Assembly (NCBI GenBank): GCA_905331475.1
Contig: CAJNYU010004581.1
Span: forward strand, 1 to 64,000
DNA length: 64,000 nucleotides
Source: Rotaria socialis
Taxonomy: Eukaryota > Rotifera > Eurotatoria > Philodinida > Philodinidae
Direction: 5' to 3'
The notes under the pieces were generated by a model. It made no database searches and had not been told where the DNA came from. It saw only the letters and a program-made list of their open reading frames with translations. How positions within the stretch are numbered: the stretch's first letter is position 1; the number at the start of each line of letters is the position of its first letter. Positions 34,651 to 48,530 of the stretch are shown piece after piece. The position numbers and the translations under genes were made by a program.

Positions 34651-36349
34651 ATGGCAAAATCCTCTTCAGCAGGTAATAAGCCTAAAAAAGAAGAAAATGT
34701 TTCTCTGACAATAGAAGAATTACTTGAAAAAGATCAACCTTACAAAGAACTCAACAGTTTACGTGACTCTACGCTGAATATCGCGCAGGATGAGACAGTT
34801 AAAAAAATACAAGGATCTCTTATTGGTCTTGCTATTGGTGATGCTCTTGGAGCATCAGTAGAATTCCGTCCTCATTCTTATTTGCAAGAAAACAAAGTAA
34901 CAGATATGCAAGAAGGTGGAACATGGAGCTTAAAAGCAGGTCAATGGACCGATGATACATCCATGGCACTTTGTCTTGCAGCTAGTCTTATTGTTAAACG
35001 ATGTTCTGATTGTTATGATCAATTCGAGAGATATAAACGATGGTTTAAAGATGGATATATGTCTTCAACTGGAATATGTTTTGACATAGGACAGGCTACA
35101 CGTAAAGCAATTATCGAATTCGACAAACGGCAGCAAAAAGTCATGCGGGAATTAAAACTAGAAGAAAATACTCCGAGAGACGCTCAGACGAACGAAAGAG
35201 TAAAAGAGAAGTATTTACAAGTGTATCAAACTGTGGAACTTGGAGCATCAGATTCTGGTGGTAACGGCGCACTCATGCGTTTAGCACCGATACCTGCATT
35301 TTTTTCTAGAACATATACTGATGTCAAAAATTGCATTGACAAGGCAACAAGACTTACGCATGGTGATGAACGAGCGATCGATGCTTGTAAATTTTATGCT
35401 GGTCTTATTTGGCACGCCATACATGGTACATCGAAAACGACCCTTTTGTCTAAAGATTTTTATAAAGATACTTTGGATATAAAATTACATAAAGAGGTTG
35501 AGGCCATTGCTGAAGGTTCCTATAAAGATAAAAAGAAAGGATACGATGATGGTATTCGTGGAAAAGGTTTTGTATTAGATTCACTAGAAGCTGCGTTATG
35601 GGCTTTTTATAATGATAATGAATTCTTCGAGAAAGGTATTCTAGATGCTGTTAATTTGGGCGATGACACAGATACAACAGCGGCTATCTATGGAGAATTG
35701 GCTGGTGCTATGTATGGTATCGAAAAAATTCCTGAAAGGTGGAAGAAAGCATTGTTCCAAAAAGACTTTATCATGAATGTAGCAACAGCTTTATACGTGA
35801 AAGGAAAAGACAAGCAAGAATATAAGGCCCGTTCAGACTGGTCAGGTAATTATAATCTAAAGCTTTATTAAACAATTCCAAGTATTATAAGAAATTTTAG
35901 ACCCGGATGCAGACGAAGATGGTGCACCAGGGGATAGGCCACAAGCAGACTCGCCTCACAAACAACATACCGATCAAACACAGAACAAAAAGGGTGCATC
36001 GAATGTGCAGCCATCTCCAGATCTATCTAATAAATCGAATCGTTCACACGATAACAATCAGGCAAACAATCAGAAGGGTTCATCGGATGAGAAGTCACAT
36101 TCAGGTGCTTCTAATAAATCGAATCAATTGCGGGATAATGATCAGGCAAAAATACACGAAACTGAATCGACTGAGAAGTTATCTTCAGGTGTGTCTAATT
36201 CACCAAATATTAGTCGATCCGACAAAAAGGATAATACATTACTTCAGGTTCCTTCAGAAGCTCGGCGTGCATCATTGAATAACACTCAATCGAAGAAAAA
36301 TGATCCAACGAATGGCCAAACTACAACTAAACTGATCACTGAATCTTAG
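34651..36349 (+). CDS. ADP-ribosylglycohydrolase family protein, 547 aa
   Basis: Exon 34651-35845 joins 35901-36349 across a 55-bp GT-AG intron (548 codons). I start at ATG 34651; the in-frame GTG just upstream follows an acceptor-like TTTTTTCAG, so a 5' UTR intron is likely. Family motifs: GLAIGDALGASVEF, QWTDDTSMALCLA (first metal-binding TDD), GGNGALMRLAP and NLGDDTDTTAAIYGELAGA (second metal-binding DDTDT). DraG/ARH enzymes use two magnesium ions to remove ADP-ribose from proteins or related substrates. The catalytic residues appear intact. The second exon adds a 150-residue low-complexity tail with loose SNKSNQ-type repeats, likely disordered. If the intron is retained the protein ends after nine extra residues. 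Cytosolic or nuclear; no signal peptide. Confidence 0.9.
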
Positions 36350-36980
36350 AAGTGCTTCTCTTGTGTACCTTTGAACTCGGAACTATTTGATTTGTTTAAA
36401 CGATTTTCGTCTAAAAACATATTCGTTCCAAGTTCTCGCATAAAAAGTTTTTCAAATGTAACGACTAATTATTGCCATCTTTTTTTTTCAATTAAACCAA
36501 TTCAACTGTTTTTCGCTGCTCATAATACTTAAAATGAATTTCTCTCGAGCGTTTCTTCTTTTCAATGCTAAACTGTCATATTTTTTACATAAAACTAATC
36601 GACTTCGCCTTTTGTTTGTTGTCGTTTATGCTCGTAAACTTAATAGGTTATATGTAATTTATTAATCTTCGTTGTGCACATGAACTAAAATATTCTTTGA
36701 ATAGTTTTACAAACTTTAAGACAGTTTATATCACTAAGAGCTAATTATTAATTTTTATTGAATTAACAGTATGACTAATAAGTTGATTAAAAGAATTAAC
36801 AAGAACTAAATGAGATTATCAATACAGAAAAGATTTTTGGAAAAAGAAACAAACAAACAAACAAGAATGTGTCATGTATCAATGCATCACAAGTCCCATA
36901 TTTCCTAAAAGAAAAGTCTTGACAGCATCACAAAATGCATAAAATTTAAAGTTAGTATCACAAATGGAATGTCATTTGAA
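36350..36980. other. Convergent 3' intergenic region
   Basis: AT-rich spacer between the 3' ends of the glycohydrolase (+) and the dehydratase (-). No coding signal. Confidence 0.5.
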
Positions 36981-39693
<2,713 letters not shown>

Positions 39694-40440
39694 ATCTATA
39701 ACGAAATCATATACCTATGTGATTACTGTGACTCTGTTTAATAATTGTAGTTGCATATATATGAATAGGACGGATAAATAAAATGCATACATATACAGTT
39801 TCTTTTAAGGTACTTCTAAAGGAGCATTGATGAGGAAGAAAAGAGAACGCAATATGCGTTTAGAAGAAGAAAAAAGAAACAAGGACAGCCACTTTATTAT
39901 ACAATCGAAGTTGGGATTAAAAACGAATATATATATAAATCAACCGATTCAAAAGAAAAAGAGCAAAGAGAAAATTTTTGCATAAAATATTGTGTCGAAC
40001 ATATCTGAAAAAAAGCATAGTCAGTGTAGTTACTAGTTTAGATTAATTATTCATATAGAGAAGCTGAAATGATTTTTACGTCTGTTTACAAACAAAAATG
40101 TTACTCTTCAATCTACTTGTTTCTTTTCTTAATATTTTTTGTACTTTTATCCGATGAAAGAATTTGAATCTATACAATAAGCCTCATTTTCTCGATGGGA
40201 TGACTCATGAACCATTAACAAATTTTGACAGCCCGTACTTTACTTTACATCGTGCATTGTTACGATTGGTTAGACACTTTCTCCATTCCTCTCTATGTAT
40301 AAAAATCAAAACGATGTCGTTTTGAATGAGTGTGAACGCGTCCATATTTTTAATCAGCTTTTTTTCTATTCCTTTCCGCTGATGTTAGTCAGTTTTGTAT
40401 TACTAAGAAAAAAAAAACTTTAAACTTTTGCGTTCTAGAA
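39694..40440. promoter_or_regulatory. Shared divergent upstream region of GMD and phafin
   Basis: The two start codons point away from each other across about 750 bp without other genes, so both promoters must lie here. It is AT-rich; no specific element could be assigned with confidence. Confidence 0.4.
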
Positions 40441-41775
40441 ATGAGTGCGAATGACTTGTCCCAGCCGACATCGACAAAAGAAGATGGACTCGGGCAACTT
40501 AGTATGCATAAATGAAGTTGAAAAATTTTAATTCCATCTTATCCTATTTCTATAGGTCGATCAGTAGAAAATGCAAAGAGAATTAAGAGTGTTCAAGACA
40601 AATTTGTTAATAGCCAAGTGAGATTCTTTTTCGAAGCTTTATCGCGTTTAAGATTTTAATTTACTCAAAAATAATTTTAGTCTTTAATGAAAGAAGGTCG
40701 AGCACTTGTCGGTGAAGGAATTCTAATGAAAGTTTGCCGAAAAAAACCAAAACAACGAGCTTTTTTTCTATTCAATGATATACTTGTATATGGGCGTGTG
40801 GTTATCAATGGTCGTAAGGTGATAAAAAATATTATTAATCGAAAAATATCAATCATCATTAATGTGATTAAACTATTTAGTATTCACAACAGAAAATTAT
40901 TCCACTAAATGAAGTTCAAATTAGTAGTCCAATTGATTCGGAAGGTAGAAAAATAATACGATATTTTCTTTACTTAATTAATACTCATTTAGAAAATCCA
41001 TATTCCTGGTTAATATGTAGTCCAAAGAAATCTTTCATTGTTCATGCTAATTCTGATCGAGAACGACAAGAATGGATATCACATCTTGAACGCTGTATTC
41101 AACATGCTTCAGGTAAAAAATAGATAATCATTTTCTAGATTATCATTGTTCTTATATATTGATTGATATTAAGGTGGTAATAATGCACAAAATAATACAG
41201 TAGCCGCACACTGGGTACCAGATGATAAAGCAGATACATGTATGCATTGTCGTACAACGAAATTTTCTACATATAATCGTAAACATGTATGATAATGAAT
41301 AGTTATTGAAATATATTGATTTTCATTTAATTATGGTACTAGCATTGTCGAAATTGCGGTTTTATTGTATGTGAAGGGTGTTCGAAAAAACGTTTTCTCT
41401 TACCTCATTTGGATTCAAAACGAGTTCGTGTGTGTGATACGTGTTTCATCAAATTAAATATGAATAATATGAATGGTGAATAGGCATTAAAAAGAAAAAC
41501 CTTGATTTGAATTTATTCTTTTGCTCTATTTTACTCAATAGAACCCCGTCAAAATACACGTGACAGTAGTGATAGTGATGGTGAAGAAAATCATGCACAT
41601 TATTCACCAGTACCTGTACGTATATCAATTAATCAATTATTTTCAAATTATTTTATATTTTACTTCGTTTTAGGCTACATTTTACCAAAATATTGAAAAT
41701 TTCTAAGAATATTTTTCTTTTTTGTATGATATCTAACAGGCAGCAAGTTCAGATATGATACTAACACATAAATAG
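40441..41775 (+). CDS. Phafin-type PH-FYVE protein, 262 aa
   Basis: Nine exons: 40441-40501, 40556-40617, 40681-40818, 40893-40944, 40993-41112, 41174-41286, 41343-41475, 41542-41615 and 41740-41775 (263 codons). The PH domain spans roughly residues 40-150 (GEGILMKVCRKKPKQRAFFL ... SWLICSPKKSFIVHA). The FYVE finger (about 165-225) has all signature parts: WVPDD, RKHHCRNCG and RVCDTC, with the eight zinc-binding cysteine/histidine positions present. It matches PLEKHF1/2 in order, spacing and length. Known relatives bind PI3P through both domains on early endosomes and autophagic membranes and affect fusion. The acidic serine-rich C-terminal tail (DSSDSDGEENHAH) is a shared trait of this group. 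Introns are 50-125 bp with standard borders. Which of the two vertebrate paralogues it corresponds to cannot be said. Confidence 0.93.
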
Positions 41776-42256
41776 ACTTGCATTAATTTATCGTTTCATG
41801 TTACCAGTTTTTCTGCTAAATTTGAATGAAATTTCGCATCAACTTTTTTTTCTCGTTGTTATTAATGGACACAGAGAAAAAACAATATCGTGCATATTTT
41901 CAAGAATGATCTGTTTTTTTTTTTTGAAATAAATCGTGACTATTATTTTTTTGTTGTTGCCTTCTAATAAATAATTTATGGTATGAACTGGGCGGCGATT
42001 CGACCTATATTTCCTATATTTTATCAAAGAAAGTAGAAAATTTTCAAAAACCTCTAAATTTTGCTATTGCTTTTAGACGAAAAAAAGCTTTTATGTGTAT
42101 AATCATGTGTTTTGGACAAATTCTTGTATTATAGTGACATTTGTTTTAAATAGTATTTTTCCTTTCGCCTATTTAGTGGGCTGATTGGGAAATTGCTTAA
42201 TACTAAGCACAAAATACAAAATNNNNNNNNNNGTGCTGTTTTATTTAGATATAAAA

Positions 42257-42299
<43 letters not shown>

Positions 42300-44200
42300 G
42301 GAAAAAATAAGTTTCCCTCTGTATTCTGCGGATACTGTTACCAAAAGAACATCTTTTTTTTAAACACTTATTTATTACCAGAAAAAATTGATTTATGATA
42401 AAATACAAAATAAACTTGTGTAAAATAATAAGCAATAAATGCTGATTGTCAGGACAATAAAATTAGGTTGAAATTTTTTGGGAAGTCATGTCCGTAATAT
42501 GAAAAGTCTCCTTTAATTTATGAGAATAGTATTTGTCTTTTTCATGTATTTGTTTTTTCAAAGCTTATGATCTACTTTGTTGTTATTTATCGATTTGAGA
42601 AAGCTTTTATAATGATCCTCGAATTAGTGACTAATTTCAGTAGAAAAAATTACATAAGGATCATGGCTACGGTTGAACTGTTTATAACAGCTTCATTAAG
42701 CCGATTTTCGAGCAGAGCAGTTAAAAAATAGCAAAACAATTCAACAGACGCTATGTATAAAACATGCTATATTTTTGACAACCTTGATCCTCTAAGGGTT
42801 CCTATATTTTTAAAAAAAAGTGCAATCGGAGGCCAGAATATGAAAATACTCGTTCGCATAAGAAAGATACGAATATGAGAGAGATGTAAACACTTAGCAT
42901 CTGAAATCGATGAAATTTGCTTACGATACTTATCATCAATTCTAATTACTTCATCAACATATTGATATCAAAAGAATGATCATGAATAAATAAACAAAAC
43001 TACATGTGATCAAACATTAACAGCTGATTGTCAGAACAAAAGCAAAACATCGACCATATGTAATAAGCGCAACAAGTTTACTTATTAAATGGCCAGAATG
43101 ATTTACCATTGTTTTTTGTGAAATCTAGTGTTAGGAATTTTCTGTATAAAACAAAACTGATAATGACAAAATAATTAATAAATACACATATTGTGTAGAT
43201 TTTGAACGTAGATTAGAAGTACGAAAAAAAATTTTTTTCATGTTATCACGTTGCATGCATGACGATATTGATGAACATTCATGAGTTAGTTCGTAGCGTA
43301 TACAACTCATCATTTCTAATTATTCATCGAACACCCATACAATATGCATGTGTATGATTATCATAATATTGTTGTTTATTTTGATAATTAGTGACATACC
43401 CAAGGGCAAATTAAACTGGGCGTCGTCCAGCTAATAGACTACACAAAAATGTGTTAAGCGCTATTAATGGTACGATATAGCATAGATTTCATTCAAGATC
43501 GTACGAAATTGTCTCATGATGGAGAAACTGTGGGTTACATAAAAATATTTCGTTATGTTTTCATAGAATTGTTTTGTAAACATTAATTAATACATTGTTA
43601 AGAGTCATTTGCAAAAACAAAATTCATGAAAAATATCATACATGGTATTAGCCAAAGAAAAGTGCCACATAATGTTTCAACACAACATAATCCCATAAGA
43701 TCATCTGCGTGGTCTACCAACATGTCGTATAGGAATCATCCTTTAAGTGAATCAAATTACATCCTGTTATGATTTTCCTTCTGGAGTCAATTTGAAACAC
43801 ACTCAGTGTCTTTCGATGTTTTTTTGTCTACAATATTTCTCAAAAACAAAGCGTTCACATGATATTTTCTATTGACAAGTCGCTATTTTTCACTTCAATA
43901 TCTTGCATTTTCGATTGCTTTAACATTCATTACAAAAGACAAAAAAAAACCGCTTGAATACTTTCATCAAGTGATACTTATTATTCGAATAATTTCATTA
44001 AAATGTCACAAGAACAGAAACGAAAAAAGGTTTTCACTCCTCAGTAGAATAGGGGTCATATAAAGTTCAACAAAAATAACTCTAGTCATAGCTACCATCG
44101 CTATAATTGTCCACATAGTAAAGGAAATTGAATTTTTTTTTTCTTCTTTTCTTTCTCTCTTTCTTTCTCCTCTTTGGTCAACGATGGCATTGTGCCAACA
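41776..44200. other. Long gene-free stretch with assembly gap
   Basis: No coding signal on either strand. Ten Ns lie at 42223-42232. A (TA)n microsatellite follows at about 42260-42296. A missing small gene inside the gap cannot be excluded. Confidence 0.6.
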
Positions 44201-44606
44201 TATAATCATTGTCTGTATATTGTCCGTCGACGGGGGAGGAAAACGGCCGCCGCCGACACATCGAGGACGACCAACATTGACCAATACATTCCTATGATCA
44301 TAATAGAAAAAAAGAAAAAGAAAGGAAAAAATAAGAAAAAGAATTCTCGCTCATTCGCTTTCGCGTGGAACATACACGTACGTTTATAGCAATATAGACA
44401 TTCACACCATATCTATTATTTGTTGTTTAGCTCAACTGAGCATTAGACTAGCTCACATTGAGTTGTCATTTTTATTTCTCTTCGTTTCTCTCGAAATAAG
44501 TACGTATGAACGGTTATAAAAACGAAAAGAAAGAAATTCAAATTTTTATAGAATGATTTATTAAAGAAAAGGAAAAGAAAGAAAGAACTCAACGAAATTA
44601 ATCTAA
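44201..44606 (+). promoter_or_regulatory. Candidate promoter/5' UTR of the nuclear receptor
   Basis: A compact GC-rich patch (about 44222-44283, containing GACGGGGGAGG and CGGCCGCCGCCGAC) stands out in AT-rich DNA about 330 bp before the receptor ATG. A pyrimidine-rich tract precedes it at 44128-44175. Such a patch often marks a start region in AT-rich genomes. No TATA or start site can be fixed. Confidence 0.4.
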
Positions 44607-47300
44607 ATGGATGATAACGAACTTCTTCATGAATCATTTGATTATCACGATTTTTTTGGTGAAAATACAGATGATTACCATACAATGGCATGTGCTGAAA
44701 CCATCAATGTTTCAACAATAAATAATACAAATGAAAACATTGGACATTTAAATACGAATGGTGGGACACCGATAAAAAATCGTCCAAATGGTATTGTATA
44801 CCAATAGTGCTTAATTTTTTTCCTCTATCGTTCTCATCATTTAGGTAATGTTTTAATGGCTACAGCAGCTGATGAATATTTTAGTGCGGGACATAATGTT
44901 ACCAATGGGCAAGTAATTAAAACTGAAGGAGTTATTCCAACAACAACACAATATTTTAATGGAAATGCGAATCAATTTAATAGCAATCAACAACAAACGT
45001 TTACATTCGATAATATTGTATATAATACAAGTAAAATTTCTTGTTTTATTGAAATTAAATTTTGCTGATCGGATCTTTTGGAAATTTTAGTTGTTCCTAA
45101 TCAACCTATGTATAATATTCAACAAATTAATTTACAATCAATTAATAAACCAGCAACAACACCAGCCAGTGCATCACCACCTCCACCACCACGAGTTTAT
45201 AAACCATGTGTTGTTTGTGGTGATAAAAGTTCTGGATATCATTATGGTGTTTCTAGTTGTGAAGGTAAATTGCAAGACAATTTGTCATCATTTCATTTCA
45301 TTGATTGTTTTTGTTTTGTTTGTTTAGGTTGTAAAGTGAGTGTTTTCGATATTTGTTTGATTTTACAAATAAATTTTACTTTAATGAAATAGGGTTTCTT
45401 CCGGCGTAGTGTACAAAAAAATATGACATATCAATGCCATAAAGATCAAAATTGTGAAATCAATAAGATGACAAGAAATCGTTGTCAATATTGTGTAATG
45501 AACAGTTGACTTTTGACTTTTAAAGTTTTGCATTGTTTTCATCTTTTTTAGCGATTTCAAAAATGTTTTTCTGTTGGAATGAGTAAAGAAGAATTACGAT
45601 TATCAAACCAAGCAAAAAAACTACTAAATGAAGCTGATCCAAAAGCAGCTAATACTCGTATTGAGCGTCCTAGTAAAAAACGACCAACTGCAATTATGAA
45701 ACGCTCCATTGATGAAATACAACAAGTACCACCAACTGAATATCTTCCTGTGCTCGCACCTAAACTACCACCAGCACGTCTCGCCATTGAAAATAATTCT
45801 GATGATGATAAATTAATTAAAATTTGTGTCAATTTACATAAGTCAACTTTTAATTTCAAACCATCACAAGATATCGATGTAAGTGAAAGTAGTTTTTTTT
45901 TACAATTTTACACGAATGGAATTTGAAAAATTATCTCGTGAGTTTTATTTCCCTCGAATTGTTAGGCTTCATGAATAAGCTAATGCTAAAATTGATCCAT
46001 ACTATACTTGTGTTTATTCAGTCTGCCAGTATGAAAAATTCAATAAGTCTCAAAATGTTCAATGTTGTCATATCTTTCTAGATAAATATTATCTAAATTC
46101 TATGTAATGAGAGTATTCATGAGAAATATTTCAAAATTTGTTTAAATTTTCGAAATCTGAATTTTACACTTACTAGCGTAAAAATTAAGGTAGTTCGTGA
46201 ATTCCCTTTGAGTCGAGTCACGAGCAAATAAAGTCAACAGTAGATGTTTTGCCGGAAATCAAATCAATTGATAAACTTAGTTTTATTTCATGCACGAATT
46301 ATTTATTTAGGAAAAACCGGATATTCGTTGGCAAACAGCTGATGAATTTAGTCAAAAAGGTATCATGCAATGTATTCAATTTTGTATGCAAATGCCTGGC
46401 AATAACGAACTATCTATACAAGAACGTGCACATCTACTCAAATTAGGTGCGCATGAAGTTGCTCTACTACGTTTAGCGTATCGTTATGAGCCGGAAGAAG
46501 ATAAATTATATTTATCAAATGGTGCTTGTGTTGATGAACAGACACTTATGACACAGGGTTTCGGTTGTTATGGACATACATTTTTACAGTTTTGTAGAAT
46601 ATTTAGTCGATTAGAATTATCCATTGAAGAATTTGTTTTACTATGCTGTATTGTGTTCTTCAGTTATGGTAAAATTTAAATACATTTTAAATGTTTTTCT
46701 TTATCTTAAACTTATTATTTTCGTTTTCTAAAATGAATAGATCGAATTGAAGGTCAAGCAACAAGAGTAAAAGTTGAAGAATTACAAACTCGCTATTGTG
46801 AAGTTGAACGATTATACATATCAAGAAATCGAACTCATGATTCAATGCATTTCACAAAATTACTTTTACTATTATCTAAATTACGAGCGCTTGATGCTCT
46901 AAGTAAGTGATAGTGAAAAAAAAGAAACTAAACTCTAGACTATGAAATTTTATTTAGTTGCTGAACGTCTTTTGTGTCTTCAAATGAATACCGACGGTCA
47001 AGTACAAAAATGTATTTTTGAAGTTCTTCATCGGGAAGCAACAAATGTTGTAGTGGTATGTCATTAAAATGAAATGTTTGAAAAGTACAAAAGTTAAATC
47101 TCTCTCTCTCTCTAAATATATTTTTCAAGGACATGGAAATAGATTTTCTTGATTCTGTTGATACAAAACCAGATTATAGTTGGCTTGATTATTCTCCAAG
47201 TGAACACGTATCAACACCACCACAACAACCACCAACAACGACAACTACAACAACGGTTATTTCACTACCATCACAGCAAGCAATTGTTAATAAAAATTAA
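44607..47300 (+). CDS. RAR-like nuclear receptor, 589 aa
   Basis: Ten exons: 44607-44790, 44845-45030, 45091-45264, 45328-45335, 45393-45494, 45552-45878, 46311-46668, 46741-46902, 46958-47055 and 47130-47300 (590 codons). The DNA-binding domain starts [20 protein letters not shown], then [13 protein letters not shown] and ends [19 protein letters not shown]. Eight zinc cysteines and the EGCKG P-box are present, closest to retinoic acid receptors. A Q/P-rich N-terminal domain precedes it. The ligand-binding domain (about residues 330-540) includes [20 protein letters not shown], the helix signature around [15 protein letters not shown], and [13 protein letters not shown]. After it comes a T/P/Q-rich tail, and no obvious classical AF-2 helix was seen. 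The fourth exon is only 8 nt and carries the P-box Cys-Lys. Expected to act as a nuclear transcription factor, probably with RXR; the ligand is unknown. Confidence 0.93.
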
Positions 47301-47821
47301 ATACCAGATAGTTTGCCGGTGCTGTGCCATTGTGCTCTACTTATGCTCAATTTCCCTATGTTAATTATTGGTTTATGTTTATATTGCAAACTTGTCAAAT
47401 ATTTAGATGTATATAATTCTCTTCAACGGTGACTTCTCTCAGGTTTTATTAACAATTTTGTGTGTGTCCAGTATTAATATTATATACACTGATTGATTCA
47501 TTCATGTCGAGTTTCGTTTCTTTCTCCCCTTTTCTATCATCATCGTCATCAACAACATTTGTCGTCCGTCCGGTATTTGACTTTCCTGTTCCTTTTTTTA
47601 TATCAGCAATCTGTTTTTTGTTTCTTGAATACTTTATTCTTGTTGTTTGTGGTTAATTTTTCTTTTTGATCTTCTATTATGTGTACAATAATGGCGACAA
47701 TGCTGTTTTTTTTGTTTTTTTTTTTGCGTACAAATGTGTGTATGACGCGTATGAATTTTTTTCTCTTGACTTCTTTGTTTCTTTTTTGATGTATTAAATG
47801 AAATTAAAAAAAAGTATAAAT
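47301..47821. other. 3' region between convergent genes
   Basis: T-rich and pyrimidine-rich sequence after the receptor stop, with no coding signal. It likely holds the 3' UTR of the receptor. Confidence 0.5.
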
Positions 47822-48272
47822 CTAAATTGTAGAGTTAATCGATGATTTTGTATCGACACCAGCTACACGTTCGCATAGTTCATTTAGAGCTTTCTTTGAA
47901 CCAGGTGTATTTTCCAAATATGAATGATAAATACGTATCATATTACCTCGATTGGATTTATGATAACTATCCAAGTCGTCTAATTGCATTCGATAGAGAT
48001 CATCGTGAGTTCTCTTGTAATCTTTTTGCATTTGAGCATGAGCTTCAGTCGTGTAACGACTTCGTATAAATGATCTATTCGAAGATCAATAGGAAATATT
48101 GCCTCGAAGAATTTTTTTCTTTTGGACTTTTACTAACCTGATTCTAGGAACATCATTCATTGTTAATGGCCGTGTATATTCCGCAGGTTTTCGCATATTA
48201 ACGCAAGGAAATTTAGGTAAATGCGTTGAACCTTGTTTTCGATCAATAGAGTCATCTAGTGATCGTGAAGTC
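47822..48272 (-). CDS. C-terminal part of an unrecognised gene
   Basis: Two exons join in phase: 48272-48138 and 48074-47822 (stop at 47824-47822). They encode SRSLDDSIDRKQG...RKPAEYTRPLTMNDVPRIRS...YTTEAHAQMQKDYKRTHDDL...SIN. The sequence is charged and helix-rich, with no domain I know. The 5' exons are missing: upstream sequence folds back on itself and reaches the single-N joint at 48454. It could be further exons of the PLAT-protein locus in another splice form, or a separate gene. Coding is well supported by phase; identity is not. Confidence 0.6.
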
Positions 48273-48480
48273 CTACAATCAATATCAAAGCAATGTTTTT
48301 TTTGTGTGTAAATCAAAGATTCTTTTCGTTCGATGATGAAATTCATACAATGCTTTATTTGTTACAAACAATAACACACACACACACACACAAAAAAAAC
48401 ATTGCTTTGATATTGATTGTAGGACTTCACGATCACTAGATGACTCTATTGATNCACACACACACACACACACACACACA
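48242..48480. repeat. Fold-back copy, (CA)n runs and N joint
   Basis: Bases 48242-48306 recur inverted at 48389-48453 and end exactly at the N at 48454, after which a CA microsatellite runs to about 48480. Another CA run lies at 48373-48390. The inverted copy duplicates the start of the neighbouring exon. A copied, exact inverted contig end next to an N points to assembly or read chimerism. Confidence 0.8.
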
Positions 48481-48530
48481 CGCATTAGTGAGAGTAGTAA
48501 ATAAAGAAAAATAATGTGCTTATGGAAAAT

